Source of the DNA: JBLNBU01 sp050260215 | GTDB lineage: Bacteria; Pseudomonadota; Alphaproteobacteria; Rhodospirillales; Magnetospirillaceae | Assembly (NCBI GenBank): GCA_050260215.1 | Contig: JBLNBU010000056.1 | Span: 1-12,231, forward strand | Direction of reading: 5' to 3' | DNA: 12,231 nucleotides | In this document: positions 5,982 through 12,231 of the stretch, one piece after another | Position numbering within the stretch: the stretch's first letter is position 1 | Layout of the letters: each line of letters starts with the position of its first letter | Program-made: the position numbers and the translations under genes | Notes under the pieces: generated by a model | The model's input: only the letters and a program-made list of their open reading frames with translations | Database searches by the model: none | Told to the model about the DNA's origin: nothing

Positions 5982-7007
5982 TCAGAACAGTTCCACTTGG
6001 GCCAGATGCTCGCCCGAATGAACCTTCAGCAGGCCGCGGTGGACGAGGTTCTCGAAGTTGCACACCCGGTTGCGGCCGCTTTGCTTGGCATAGTACAGCG
6101 CCTGGTCGGCGCGGCCGAACAGGGCGGTGGGCACCTCGTCGGGGCCGACGCGGGTGAAGCCGATGCTGCACGAAATCAGCCCGACCTGGGGGATGCGCGC
6201 CTCGGCGATGGCCTGGCGGAAGCGCTCCAGCACCGCCCACGCCCCGGTCTCGCCGGTGTTGGGCAGCACCACCGCGAACTCTTCGCCACCATAGCGGAAC
6301 AAGAGGTCATGGCGGCGGAAGGTGCGCCGCATGGTCTGGGCGAACAGCAGCAGCACCTCGTCGCCGAAGATGTGGCCGAAGGCGTCGTTGACCCGCTTGA
6401 AATGGTCGATGTCGGCCACCGCCAGCCAGGTCGCCGGATGCTCGACGTGTCGCCGCTCGTCCACCTGGTTGCGGTGGTGCTCGACCACCTCGGCAATCAC
6501 CATGCCGAGACGCTCGTCGAAGGTCTTGCGGTTGTAGAGCCGGGTCAGCCCGTCCACCTGCCCGGCCGCCAGCGCGCCCACATAGTTGCGGAAGATGGTC
6601 GCCAGGCCCATGGCCACCGTCGGCTCGCCGTCGACCAGCGCCCGGCCGCCGATGATCAGGAAGGTCCAGGTCTGGTCGTCGGACAGCGGCACATCGATGG
6701 CGACGGTGTCGGGCGGCAGGCCGTCGACGGCAAGGGTTGCGCAGGGACAGGCCGCGGAAAGGCGGCGCTGGCGGGCGGCGGCCAACACCTGCTGCCAGTC
6801 GACGCTGGCGATCAGGTCGTCGGCACCGCGCCCGGCGGCCGAAACCACCGCCAGCGGGGGGGCATCCTCGGGATCGACCCGCAGCAGGCAGGAGGCGGTG
6901 CCGGGCAGCATCTCGCACACCGTGTCGGTCAACACGCGTTCGATGACCTGACGGTCGCTGTTGTCGACCATCTGCACGATTGAGCGGACGACCGCGGCGC
7001 CTTCCAT
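5982..7007 (-). CDS. Cytoplasmic diguanylate cyclase with GAF-like input domain
   Basis: This is a 341-residue cyclic di-GMP synthase with no membrane helix. The ATG at 7007 follows AGGAG at 6-base spacing. Residues about 10-145 look like a GAF-type sensory domain (helix, then mixed beta strands, with C31, C40, C87 and C89). The ligand is unknown; the cysteines could suit redox or metal sensing, but that is speculation. The GGDEF domain (about 150-320) starts with DGLTRLYNR, then ADIDHFKRVND, GGEEF at 240-244, and RRHD at 231-234 as an intact inhibitory site. A loop of about 20 residues rich in His, Glu and Arg (about 176-192) sits ahead of the ADIDHF strand, longer than in compact GGDEF domains. 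The last 20 residues continue past the fold. The second GGDEF gene follows on the same strand with a 67-base gap, so co-transcription is plausible. Confidence 0.93.
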   Translation of the reverse strand: MEGAAVVRSIVQMVDNSDRQVIERVLTDTVCEMLPGTASCLLRVDPEDAPPLAVVSAAGRGADDLIASVDWQQVLAAARQRRLSAACPCATLAVDGLPPDTVAIDVPLSDDQTWTFLIIGGRALVDGEPTVAMGLATIFRNYVGALAAGQVDGLTRLYNRKTFDERLGMVIAEVVEHHRNQVDERRHVEHPATWLAVADIDHFKRVNDAFGHIFGDEVLLLFAQTMRRTFRRHDLLFRYGGEEFAVVLPNTGETGAWAVLERFRQAIAEARIPQVGLISCSIGFTRVGPDEVPTALFGRADQALYYAKQSGRNRVCNFENLVHRGLLKVHSGEHLAQVELF

Positions 7008-7020
7008 GTCACGCTCCTAG

Positions 7021-7056
7021 TCCCCAGCCAGAAGCCATAATACTCCTGGTTGGGGA
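7021..7056. repeat. Inverted repeat between the GAF-GGDEF gene and the Pro-rich membrane protein gene
   Basis: TCCCCAGCCA (7021-7030) and TGGTTGGGGA (7047-7056) are 10-base arms with one mismatch that can pair as G-U in RNA, around a 16-base loop. It lies in the 62-base gap between two minus-strand genes, so it could end the upstream transcript or be an operator for the downstream cyclase. A TATTAT on the minus strand inside the loop could be a -10 element, but I see no convincing -35. Confidence 0.4.
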
Positions 7057-7069
7057 TGGAGTCATGAGC

Positions 7070-7942
7070 TCAACGCAGGGCGCGCAGGCTTTGCACCATC
7101 TTGTCGACGCCGCGGAAGGCCGAAGCCAATTCCACGTGGCATTCGCGCATCATGCCGGCGTCGGGAGTAGGGTGGCCGCCGATGCGGTTGGCCTGCAGCA
7201 TGCGCACCGCCGCTGCCATGGACTGGCCCTTGACGAAATCGGCGACGTGGTGGACCGCGGCGTAGTGGGCGGCCAGGTGGACGGCGATCTTTTCGGGCAG
7301 CAGGTGGGCCGAGCCCTGCATGGCGCGCCAGCCGCCGTCCAGGCCAGCCAGCGCGGTGACGGCCGAGACGAACGACACCCCGGCCTCGGCGTTGGGGGGC
7401 ACCGGCACCGCCTCGAAGGCTTGGCGACGGGTCTCGAGTTCCAGGGCGATTACCGCGGCGGCGGCGCGGCGGCGCTCGGCCACGTCCAGGCGGCGCTGCC
7501 ACGCGGCCAGCAGCGCCCCGATCAGCCCCGCCATGGCACCACCCGAGGCGACCAGCACGGCGATCAGCCACAGCGGTATCTGAGGCTGCTGCACCGGCGT
7601 CACCTCGGCCGGAGCGGGCGCGGGCGCCGGCGGCTGGACCGCGGGCGGCGGCGGCGCCGGGGGCTGCTCGGCGACGGGGGCGGGCGCAGGCGGAACCGGG
7701 GCGGGCGCCGGCTGCGGCGCGGCGACCGGCGGGGCCGGCTCGGGCGTGGCGGGCACCAGGGGCGGCGACGGCACCAACGGCACCGCCGGCGGCAGCGGCT
7801 GGCTCAGCGTCGGGGCGGCCGGAACCAGCGGCAGCGGCGCGCCGGTAGCGGGCGGCTCGGCCGGCGGGGCGGCCTGGTCTTCGGCCCGCGCCGGCAGGGC
7901 AAGGGCCAGTCCGACGGCGATGACGGCGATGGTTCGGCGCAT
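7070..7942 (-). CDS. Unknown single-pass membrane protein with long Pro/Ala-rich periplasmic region
   Basis: I do not recognise this 290-residue protein. The ATG at 7942 (AGGTG about 8 bases upstream) begins a signal peptide of 20 residues ending ARA. Residues about 24-122 are almost entirely Pro, Ala, Val and Gln, a low-complexity extended linker. One strong transmembrane helix follows (about 123-147, IPLWLIAVLVASGGAMAGL and on). It is then followed by QRRLDVAERRR, whose positive charges suggest that the C-terminal 140 residues are cytoplasmic. That part looks helical, with a short possible coiled coil (149-175) and a His-containing segment (SAHLLPEKIAVHLAAHYAAVHH). The layout resembles proteins that reach through the periplasm to the wall or outer membrane, but no known binding domain is visible. 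The frame is well supported by the signal peptide and helix; the function is open. Confidence 0.78.
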   Translation of the reverse strand: MRRTIAVIAVGLALALPARAEDQAAPPAEPPATGAPLPLVPAAPTLSQPLPPAVPLVPSPPLVPATPEPAPPVAAPQPAPAPVPPAPAPVAEQPPAPPPPAVQPPAPAPAPAEVTPVQQPQIPLWLIAVLVASGGAMAGLIGALLAAWQRRLDVAERRRAAAAVIALELETRRQAFEAVPVPPNAEAGVSFVSAVTALAGLDGGWRAMQGSAHLLPEKIAVHLAAHYAAVHHVADFVKGQSMAAAVRMLQANRIGGHPTPDAGMMRECHVELASAFRGVDKMVQSLRALR

Positions 7943-7968
7943 GGAGGATTCACCTGGGAGGCTGTCGG

Positions 7969-8006
7969 GAGGCGGGGGCGCACCATAGACCAATTGCCCC
8001 CGCCTC
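7969..8006. repeat. Perfect 11-base inverted repeat in the divergent gap
   Basis: GAGGCGGGGGC (7969-7979) and GCCCCCGCCTC (7996-8006) are exact reverse complements around a 16-base AT-richer centre (GCACCATAGACCAATT). It lies between the divergent Pro-rich membrane protein gene and the Pat-type gene. It could be an operator serving both, or a hairpin in the leader of the minus-strand gene. No terminator-like T-run is present. Confidence 0.5.
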
Positions 8007-8109
8007 GGGAAGATGCCGCCCCGATCCATCTTGCCGATGGCATGGGGGCTTGCAATTCTGCCTGCCGAAGGTCATTCCCCCCCAGGATGACGCCCCCCGG
8101 AGCTACACC

Positions 8110-10761
8110 ATGAGCGTGCGCAACCTGCCCCATCTGTTCGAGCCGACCTCGGTGGCGGTAATCGGCGCCTCGGAGCGGCCGCGCTCGGTGGGCAACGTGG
8201 TGATGCGCAACCTGCTGGACGGCGGCTTCGCCGGCCCCATCATCCCGGTCAACCCGAAGCGCCGCGCCGTCGCCGGGGTGCTGGCCTATGCCGACGTGGC
8301 CTCCATGCCGCTGGTGCCCGACCTGGCGGTGGTGTGCACCCCCGGCCCAACCGTCCCGGCGCTGCTGGACCAGCTGGGCGCCCGCGGGGTCAAGGCGGCG
8401 GTGGTGGTCGCCTGGGACGCCGACCGCGACGCCATGCTGGCCGCCGCCGCCCCCCACGACCTGCGCCTGCTGGGGGCAGGCAGCCTGGGCGTGCTGGTGC
8501 CGCGGGTGAAGCTGAACGCCAGCTTCAGCCATGTGGCCGCCCTGCCCGGCAAGGTGGCGTTCGTCTCGCAGTCGGGCGCCCTGTGCACGGCGGTGCTGGA
8601 CTGGGCGCGGCCGCGCGGCATCGGGTTCTCGCATTTCGTGTCGCTGGGCGAGGGAGCCGACGTCGACTTCGGCGACGTGCTCGACCACCTGGCCAACGAC
8701 GAGCTGACCCGCGCCATCCTGCTTTACGTCGAGCACATCGCCGAGCGGCGCGACTTCATGCCCGCCATCCGCGCCGCCAGCCGCAACAAGCCGGTACTGC
8801 TGGTCAAGGCCGGCCGCGGTGCCTCGGACCCGGCCATCGGCCCGTTCCTGGCCGAAGCGCTGGCCTCGCCCGACGACGCCTTCGACGCCGCGGTGCGCCG
8901 CGCCGGCGCGCTGCGCGTCGACGACATCGACGAGCTGTTCGGCGCGGTCGAGACCCTGGCCCGCTCCAAGCCCATGACCGGCGAGCGCCTGGCCATCCTG
9001 TCCAACGGCGGCGGCACCGCCATGATGGCCATGGACGAATTGACCGGCACCGGCCCGGGCGAGCCCGCCCGCCTGTCCGACGAAACCTTGAGCAAGCTGA
9101 AGACCATCGTGCCGCGCGGCTTCCGGCCCGGCAACCCGGTGGATCTCGGCGTCGACGCGCCGGGCAAGACCTATGGCCGGGCGCTGGAAGTGCTGCTGCA
9201 GTCGGCCGAGACCGACGCGGTGCTGGTGGTGCACGCCCCCAACGCCCTGGTCGACGGCATCGAGGTGGCCCAGGCGGTGATCGACACCCAGCGCCGCTTC
9301 GGCGGCACCGTGCTGACCTGCTGGGTCGGCGAGGAGGCGGCGGGAGCGGCCCGGCGCCTGTTCGCCGAGGCCGGCCTGCCCACCTACGACACGCCGGGCC
9401 GCGCGGTGCGCGGCTTCCGCCACCTGGTCCACCACCACCGCAACCAGGACATGCTGATGGAAACCCCGCCGTCGGACGGCGGCGGCCTCAACCCTGCCCG
9501 CGGCACCGCACGGCTGATCGTCCAGCGGGCGCTGGCCGAGGCCGGCGGCCACCTGCGCGAGCCCGAAGCCAAGGCGATCCTGGCCGCCTACGGCATTCCG
9601 GTGGTCGAGACCGTGCTGGCCCGCGACGCCGACGAGGCGGCTGGCCAGGCCGGCCGCCTGGGATTCCCGGTGGCGGTGTCGGTGGCCTCGCCCGAGGTGG
9701 CGCGCAAGTGGGACGTGGGCGGCGTGGCACTCAACCTCGAAACGCCCGAGGCGGTGCGCGCCGCCATCGACGGCATCCGCCGCCGCGTCGCCGAGAAGCG
9801 CCCCGACCTGCGCATCGACGGCTTTGCCGTGCAACGGATGGCCTTCCGCCCGCACGCCCGCCAGCTGGTGGTGGGCATCGCCTGCGACCCGCTGTTCGGC
9901 CCCGTCCTGGTGTTCGGCGAGGGCGGCCGCGCCGTCGAGGTGGTGCGCGACCACACCGTCGGCCTGCCCCCGGTCAACCTGCCGCTGGCGCGGGCGATGA
10001 TCGGCCGCACCCGGGTGGCGCGCCTGCTGGAAGCCCACGGCACCCGCCCGGCCGCCGACCGCGACGCCATCGCCGACGTGCTGGTCCGCGTCTCGCGCAT
10101 GCTGGCCGACAACCCCGAGATCGTCGCCTGCGACATCAACCCGCTGTTTTCCGACGAGCACGGGGTGCTGGCGGTGGATGCGCGCATGCGGGTGGCCGCA
10201 CCCGACGGCTCGGACGGCCGCCGCTTCGCCGTCCTGCCCTACCCCGCCCACCTGGAGGAGCCGGTCACCCTGCACGACGGCTCCACCGTCCTGCTGCGCC
10301 CCATCCGCCCCGAGGACGAGCCCGCCCACGGCGAGCTGATGGCCCGCATGACGCCCCAGGACCTGCGCTATCGCTTCTTCGGCCACGTGCGCGAGCTGCA
10401 CCACCACCAGCTGGCCCGGCTGACCCAGATCGACTACGACCGCGAGATGGCCTTCATCGCCACCCGCGCCGGGCGCGACGGAAGCCCTGAGACCCTGGCC
10501 GTGGTGCGAACGGTGACCGACCCCGACAACCAGCGCGCCGAACTGGCGATCCTGGTGCGCTCGGACCTGAAGGGGACGGGGCTGGGCCGCAAGCTGGTGG
10601 ACAAGGCGGTGCGCTACCACCAGGGCCGCGGGACGGCCGAGATCACCTGCTCGGTCCTGGCCGAAAACGACGCCATGCTGCGCCTGGCAAGAAAGTGCGG
10701 CTTCACCCTGACGCGGACCGACGACCCCGAAGTGGTCGAGGCGGTGCTGAAGATGGGGTAA
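8110..10761 (+). CDS. pat: Pat/YfiQ-type protein lysine acetyltransferase (acyl-CoA synthetase-like + GNAT)
   Basis: This 883-residue protein likely uses acetyl-CoA to acetylate protein lysines; in Salmonella and E. coli the homologue controls acetyl-CoA synthetase and other enzymes. The ATG at 8110 follows GGAG at 7 bases; an in-frame TTG at 8050 is less likely. In order I see a CoA-binding Rossmann domain (SVAVIGAS, from about 14), a succinyl-CoA-ligase-like region (about 145-300), an ATP-grasp-like region (about 470-690) and a C-terminal GNAT domain (about 710-880). The GNAT domain has motif A RSDLKGTGLGRKL (817-829) and E811 in AELAILV, the likely general base. The ligase half looks dead: the phospho-histidine segment (SHTG in active enzymes) reads PFLAEAL at 245-251, placing L247 at the histidine. 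The ATP-grasp strand reads VAVSVASPEVARK, with S524 and R532 where lysine and histidine are usual. Salmonella Pat also lacks the histidine, so a regulatory role for this half is likely. Confidence 0.88.
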   Translation: MSVRNLPHLFEPTSVAVIGASERPRSVGNVVMRNLLDGGFAGPIIPVNPKRRAVAGVLAYADVASMPLVPDLAVVCTPGPTVPALLDQLGARGVKAAVVVAWDADRDAMLAAAAPHDLRLLGAGSLGVLVPRVKLNASFSHVAALPGKVAFVSQSGALCTAVLDWARPRGIGFSHFVSLGEGADVDFGDVLDHLANDELTRAILLYVEHIAERRDFMPAIRAASRNKPVLLVKAGRGASDPAIGPFLAEALASPDDAFDAAVRRAGALRVDDIDELFGAVETLARSKPMTGERLAILSNGGGTAMMAMDELTGTGPGEPARLSDETLSKLKTIVPRGFRPGNPVDLGVDAPGKTYGRALEVLLQSAETDAVLVVHAPNALVDGIEVAQAVIDTQRRFGGTVLTCWVGEEAAGAARRLFAEAGLPTYDTPGRAVRGFRHLVHHHRNQDMLMETPPSDGGGLNPARGTARLIVQRALAEAGGHLREPEAKAILAAYGIPVVETVLARDADEAAGQAGRLGFPVAVSVASPEVARKWDVGGVALNLETPEAVRAAIDGIRRRVAEKRPDLRIDGFAVQRMAFRPHARQLVVGIACDPLFGPVLVFGEGGRAVEVVRDHTVGLPPVNLPLARAMIGRTRVARLLEAHGTRPAADRDAIADVLVRVSRMLADNPEIVACDINPLFSDEHGVLAVDARMRVAAPDGSDGRRFAVLPYPAHLEEPVTLHDGSTVLLRPIRPEDEPAHGELMARMTPQDLRYRFFGHVRELHHHQLARLTQIDYDREMAFIATRAGRDGSPETLAVVRTVTDPDNQRAELAILVRSDLKGTGLGRKLVDKAVRYHQGRGTAEITCSVLAENDAMLRLARKCGFTLTRTDDPEVVEAVLKMG

Positions 10762-10776
10762 GGCCCTTCGGCCAGG

Positions 10777-10800
10777 TCAATTATAAATGAAAGTATGACT
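10777..10800 (+). promoter_or_regulatory. AT-rich patch, possible promoter of the small cysteine protein gene
   Basis: TCAATTATAAATGAAAGTATGACT is strikingly AT-rich for this genome and contains TATAAA and TATGAC as possible -10 elements. It lies about 85-107 bases before the small secreted protein gene. I could not place a matching -35, so it is only a candidate. A 5-base stem (TGCGA 10839-10843 with TCGCA 10849-10853) follows in the presumed leader. Confidence 0.25.
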
Positions 10801-10883
10801 CGGTTTCCCCGTATTTCGGCGCTACCATGACCATGCTTTGCGATAGCTTCGCAGGCGCGAGATAACCATTCGGGGAGGAATCG

Positions 10884-11147
10884 ATGAAGCTCATGATCGG
10901 CACGGCCTGCTTTGCCCTCGCCCTGTTGGCGAACGGTGCCGTCTTCGCAGGCAGCGACGACGCCAAGTGGGTGGCCAAGTGCGTCAGCGACAATTCGGAC
11001 GCCAAGGTGTCCCAGGAGGTCGTCGCCAAGTACTGCGCCTGCATGAACTCGAAGATGGACGACAACGAGACGCAGAGCATCTCGACCTGGGAAAAGACCC
11101 ATCAGACCGAGATGAAGGCCTGCGAACGGGAAGCGGGCTGGAAGTAA
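10884..11147 (+). CDS. Small secreted four-cysteine protein, function unknown
   Basis: This 87-residue exported protein is one I recognise only as a general type. The ATG at 10884 follows a strong GGGGAGG at 10872-10878. Residues 1-23 are a signal peptide ending VFA, leaving a mature chain of about 64 residues. That chain carries four cysteines, C33, C51, C53 and C80, in the pattern C-x17-C-x-C-x26-C, on sequence that looks mostly helical. Aromatic residues recur (W29, Y50, W69, W86) and the end reads CEREAGWK. Two disulfides holding a helical hairpin is a reasonable model; the CAC pair could also bind a metal, but there is no histidine beside it and no CxxC or haem motif. It lies 122 bases after the Pat-type gene and just before a strong terminator, so it may be its own transcript. 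No function is assigned. Confidence 0.8.
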   Translation: MKLMIGTACFALALLANGAVFAGSDDAKWVAKCVSDNSDAKVSQEVVAKYCACMNSKMDDNETQSISTWEKTHQTEMKACEREAGWK

Positions 11148-11152
11148 GGGAA

Positions 11153-11176
11153 AGAGGGCGCCGTTCGGCGCCCTCT
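11153..11176. terminator. Bidirectional terminator between the small secreted protein gene and gmk
   Basis: AGAGGGCGCC (11153-11162) and GGCGCCCTCT (11167-11176) form a perfect 10-base GC-rich stem with the loop GTTC. It starts 5 bases past the stop of the plus-strand gene and ends 19 bases past the gmk stop. On the minus strand the stem is followed by TTCCCTTAC, a modest T-rich tail. It fits a shared terminator for convergent genes. Confidence 0.8.
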
Positions 11177-11195
11177 CGACTCCTTGGGGCGCTGG

Positions 11196-11867
11196 CTATT
11201 CGCCCCTGAGGCGGCTGACGAAGTCGTGCATGCCGGCCTGGCGGTCGCGGCGCAGGCGTTCGGAAGCCAGGATCGCCTGGACGTTGGCCACCGAGCGTTC
11301 CACCTCGGTGTTCAGGATGATGTAGTCGTATTCGCGCCAGTGGCTCATCTCGTCGCCGGCCTTGGCCATGCGCTTTCTCACCACCTCGTCGCTGTCCTGG
11401 GCCCGCGAGCGCAGGCGGCGTTCCAGTTCCTCGACCGACGGCGGCAGCACGAAGATCGACACCAGGTCGGCCCGCGCGTTCTGGGCCAGCTGCTGGGTGC
11501 CCTGCCAGTCGATGTCGAACAGCACGTCACGGCCCGAGGCCAGCACCTGCTCCACCGGCGCCTTGGGCGTGCCGTAGAAGTTGTCGAAGACGCGGGCGTG
11601 TTCCAGGAACTCGCCGGCTTCCAGCATCTGGTGGAAGCGCTCGACGGTAAGGAAGTGATAGTCCTTGCCGTCCACCTCGCCCGGACGCGGCGGCCGGGTG
11701 GTGGCCGAAACCGACATGGCGATCCACGGGTCGCGGGCCAGCAACTGGCGCGAGATGGTGGTCTTGCCCGCGCCCGACGGCGAGGACATCACCAGCATCA
11801 GGCCGCGGCGGTCGACCATGGGCAGGTTGGCGGGAGGCGGGGCGGCGATGTCGGTCATGGCGGTCAT
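11196..11867 (-). CDS. gmk: Guanylate kinase
   Basis: This essential cytoplasmic enzyme phosphorylates GMP to GDP using ATP, in purine nucleotide synthesis and recycling. It has 223 residues from the ATG at 11867, which follows AGGA closely and lies 11 bases past the yicC stop; an in-frame ATG at 11858 is the alternative. The P-loop is SSPSGAGKTT (28-37). The GMP-binding region has SATTRPPRPGEVDGKDYHF (about 54-72) and the FYGTPK segment at 98-102, and DIDWQG at 118-123 is the conserved strand before the lid. The basic lid and nucleotide region is RRLRSRAQDSDEVVRKRM (about 150-167). The extra 15-20 residues at the N-terminus (Ala/Pro-rich) make it slightly longer than the usual roughly 207. 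It follows yicC on the same strand, a common alphaproteobacterial pair. Confidence 0.96.
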   Translation of the reverse strand: MTAMTDIAAPPPANLPMVDRRGLMLVMSSPSGAGKTTISRQLLARDPWIAMSVSATTRPPRPGEVDGKDYHFLTVERFHQMLEAGEFLEHARVFDNFYGTPKAPVEQVLASGRDVLFDIDWQGTQQLAQNARADLVSIFVLPPSVEELERRLRSRAQDSDEVVRKRMAKAGDEMSHWREYDYIILNTEVERSVANVQAILASERLRRDRQAGMHDFVSRLRGE

Positions 11868-11878
11868 TGGTTCCTGGT

Positions 11879-12231
11879 CTACTCGATGTTCTGGACCTGC
11901 TCGCGGAACTGGTCGATCACCGCCTTGAGGTCGAGGCCGATGCGGGTCAGCTCCACATCGGCCGATTTGGAGCACAGGGTGTTGGCCTCGCGGTTGAATT
12001 CCTGCGACAGGAAGTCGAGCTTGCGGCCGACCGCGCCACCGGCGCCCTTGTCGCCGCTGCGGATCAGGTCGCGGGCGGCGGCGACATGGGCGCGCAGCCG
12101 GTCCAACTCCTCGCGCACGTCGCCCTTGACGGCCAGCAGCGCCACTTCCTGGGCGATGCGGTCCTCGTTGAGCGAGGGCGCGGCCTCCAGCAGCGTCGCC
12201 ACCTGGCTCTTAAGGCGTTCCTTCAGGGCCT
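11879..12231 (-). CDS. yicC: YicC family protein (C-terminal part, cut by window edge)
   Basis: Only the last 117 or so residues are visible; the frame runs off the right end with no start codon, and a GTG at 12202 is an internal valine (it is preceded in frame by ALKERLKSQ). The family marks are clear: RIAQEVALLAVKGDVREELDRL, GRKLDFLSQEFNREANTLCSK and the ending REQVQNIE, which are the conserved C-terminal blocks of YicC/DUF1732. YicC proteins are described as stress-related endoribonucleases involved in RNA turnover. The stop lies 11 bases before the gmk start, so the two genes are probably one operon. One difference from the usual pattern is C77 of the visible ORF region (NTLCSK), where many homologues have a small residue. 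Confidence 0.93.
   Translation of the reverse strand, partial: ALKERLKSQVATLLEAAPSLNEDRIAQEVALLAVKGDVREELDRLRAHVAAARDLIRSGDKGAGGAVGRKLDFLSQEFNREANTLCSKSADVELTRIGLDLKAVIDQFREQVQNIE

Noticed and set aside
4763..6157. Plus-strand open frame across both GGDEF genes
   Set aside because: Gln/His/Arg-rich antisense of two well-supported diguanylate cyclases.
7600..7900. Repeat array or CRISPR-like structure in the Pro-rich coding stretch
   Set aside because: The periodicity comes from Pro/Ala codons in a low-complexity protein; there are no constant repeats with unique spacers.
8334..10490. Second plus-strand open frame of about 720 codons within the Pat-type gene
   Set aside because: Arg/Pro/Gly-rich frame-shifted shadow of the real gene, with no plausible start context or domain.
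7804..10620. Minus-strand open frame of about 940 codons opposite the Pat-type gene
   Set aside because: Low-complexity His/Gly/Val/Arg-rich antisense shadow; the plus strand carries clear CoA-ligase-like and GNAT motifs over the same bases.
10762..10775. GGCC-CTTC-GGCC as a terminator for the Pat-type gene
   Set aside because: Only four paired bases and no T-run; too weak to call.
10835..10867. TTGCGA-N17-GATAAC as a sigma-70 promoter for the small secreted protein gene
   Set aside because: Transcription would begin at the ribosome-binding site itself, leaving no usable leader.

Overview
The window is GC-rich (high G/C at third codon positions) and reads as a chromosomal piece of an alphaproteobacterium. 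A Rhodospirillales / Magnetospirillum-like organism is the best guess. This rests on a Sec-exported clade II nitrous oxide reductase, paired GGDEF proteins, a Pat-type acetyltransferase and the yicC-gmk pair; it is inferred from gene content, not from a database match. I see no rRNA, tRNA, CRISPR array or insertion sequence, and no intergenic gap over 300 bases.

Left part (1-4650), respiration and copper. On the minus strand lies nosZ, a clade II N2O reductase with a Sec signal peptide, all seven expected CuZ histidines, a CuA site and a long C-terminal extension. Divergent from it, across a 178-base gap with an FNR/CRP-type dyad, is a translationally coupled pair: a Sco/SenC copper chaperone and a TlpA-like thioredoxin. 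Converging on that pair from the right, past a perfect hairpin, are a PCuAC copper chaperone (pcuC) and a DUF2946-type cysteine protein. Sco, a thioredoxin-like reductant and PCuAC are the known parts list for loading copper into CuA centres, and NosZ carries a CuA centre. The natural reading is a local copper-delivery module for NosZ, with cytochrome oxidase as the alternative client.

Middle part (4700-7942), signalling and envelope. Two minus-strand diguanylate cyclases follow each other. The first has about six membrane helices and the second has a GAF-like cytoplasmic input domain; both keep GGEEF and an RxxD inhibitory site. Next is an unrecognised minus-strand membrane protein with a signal peptide, a long Pro/Ala-rich linker and one transmembrane helix.

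Right part (8110-12231). On the plus strand is a large Pat/YfiQ-type protein: an NDP-forming acyl-CoA synthetase-like part fused to a GNAT acetyltransferase, with the ligase part apparently catalytically dead. It is followed by a small secreted four-cysteine protein. A strong bidirectional hairpin separates these from minus-strand guanylate kinase (gmk), which is preceded by yicC, cut by the window edge.

No wholly new system stands out. The most interesting points are the NosZ-linked copper module with its shared regulatory gap, the C-terminal extension of NosZ, the degenerate ligase half of the Pat protein, and two small unassigned envelope proteins.
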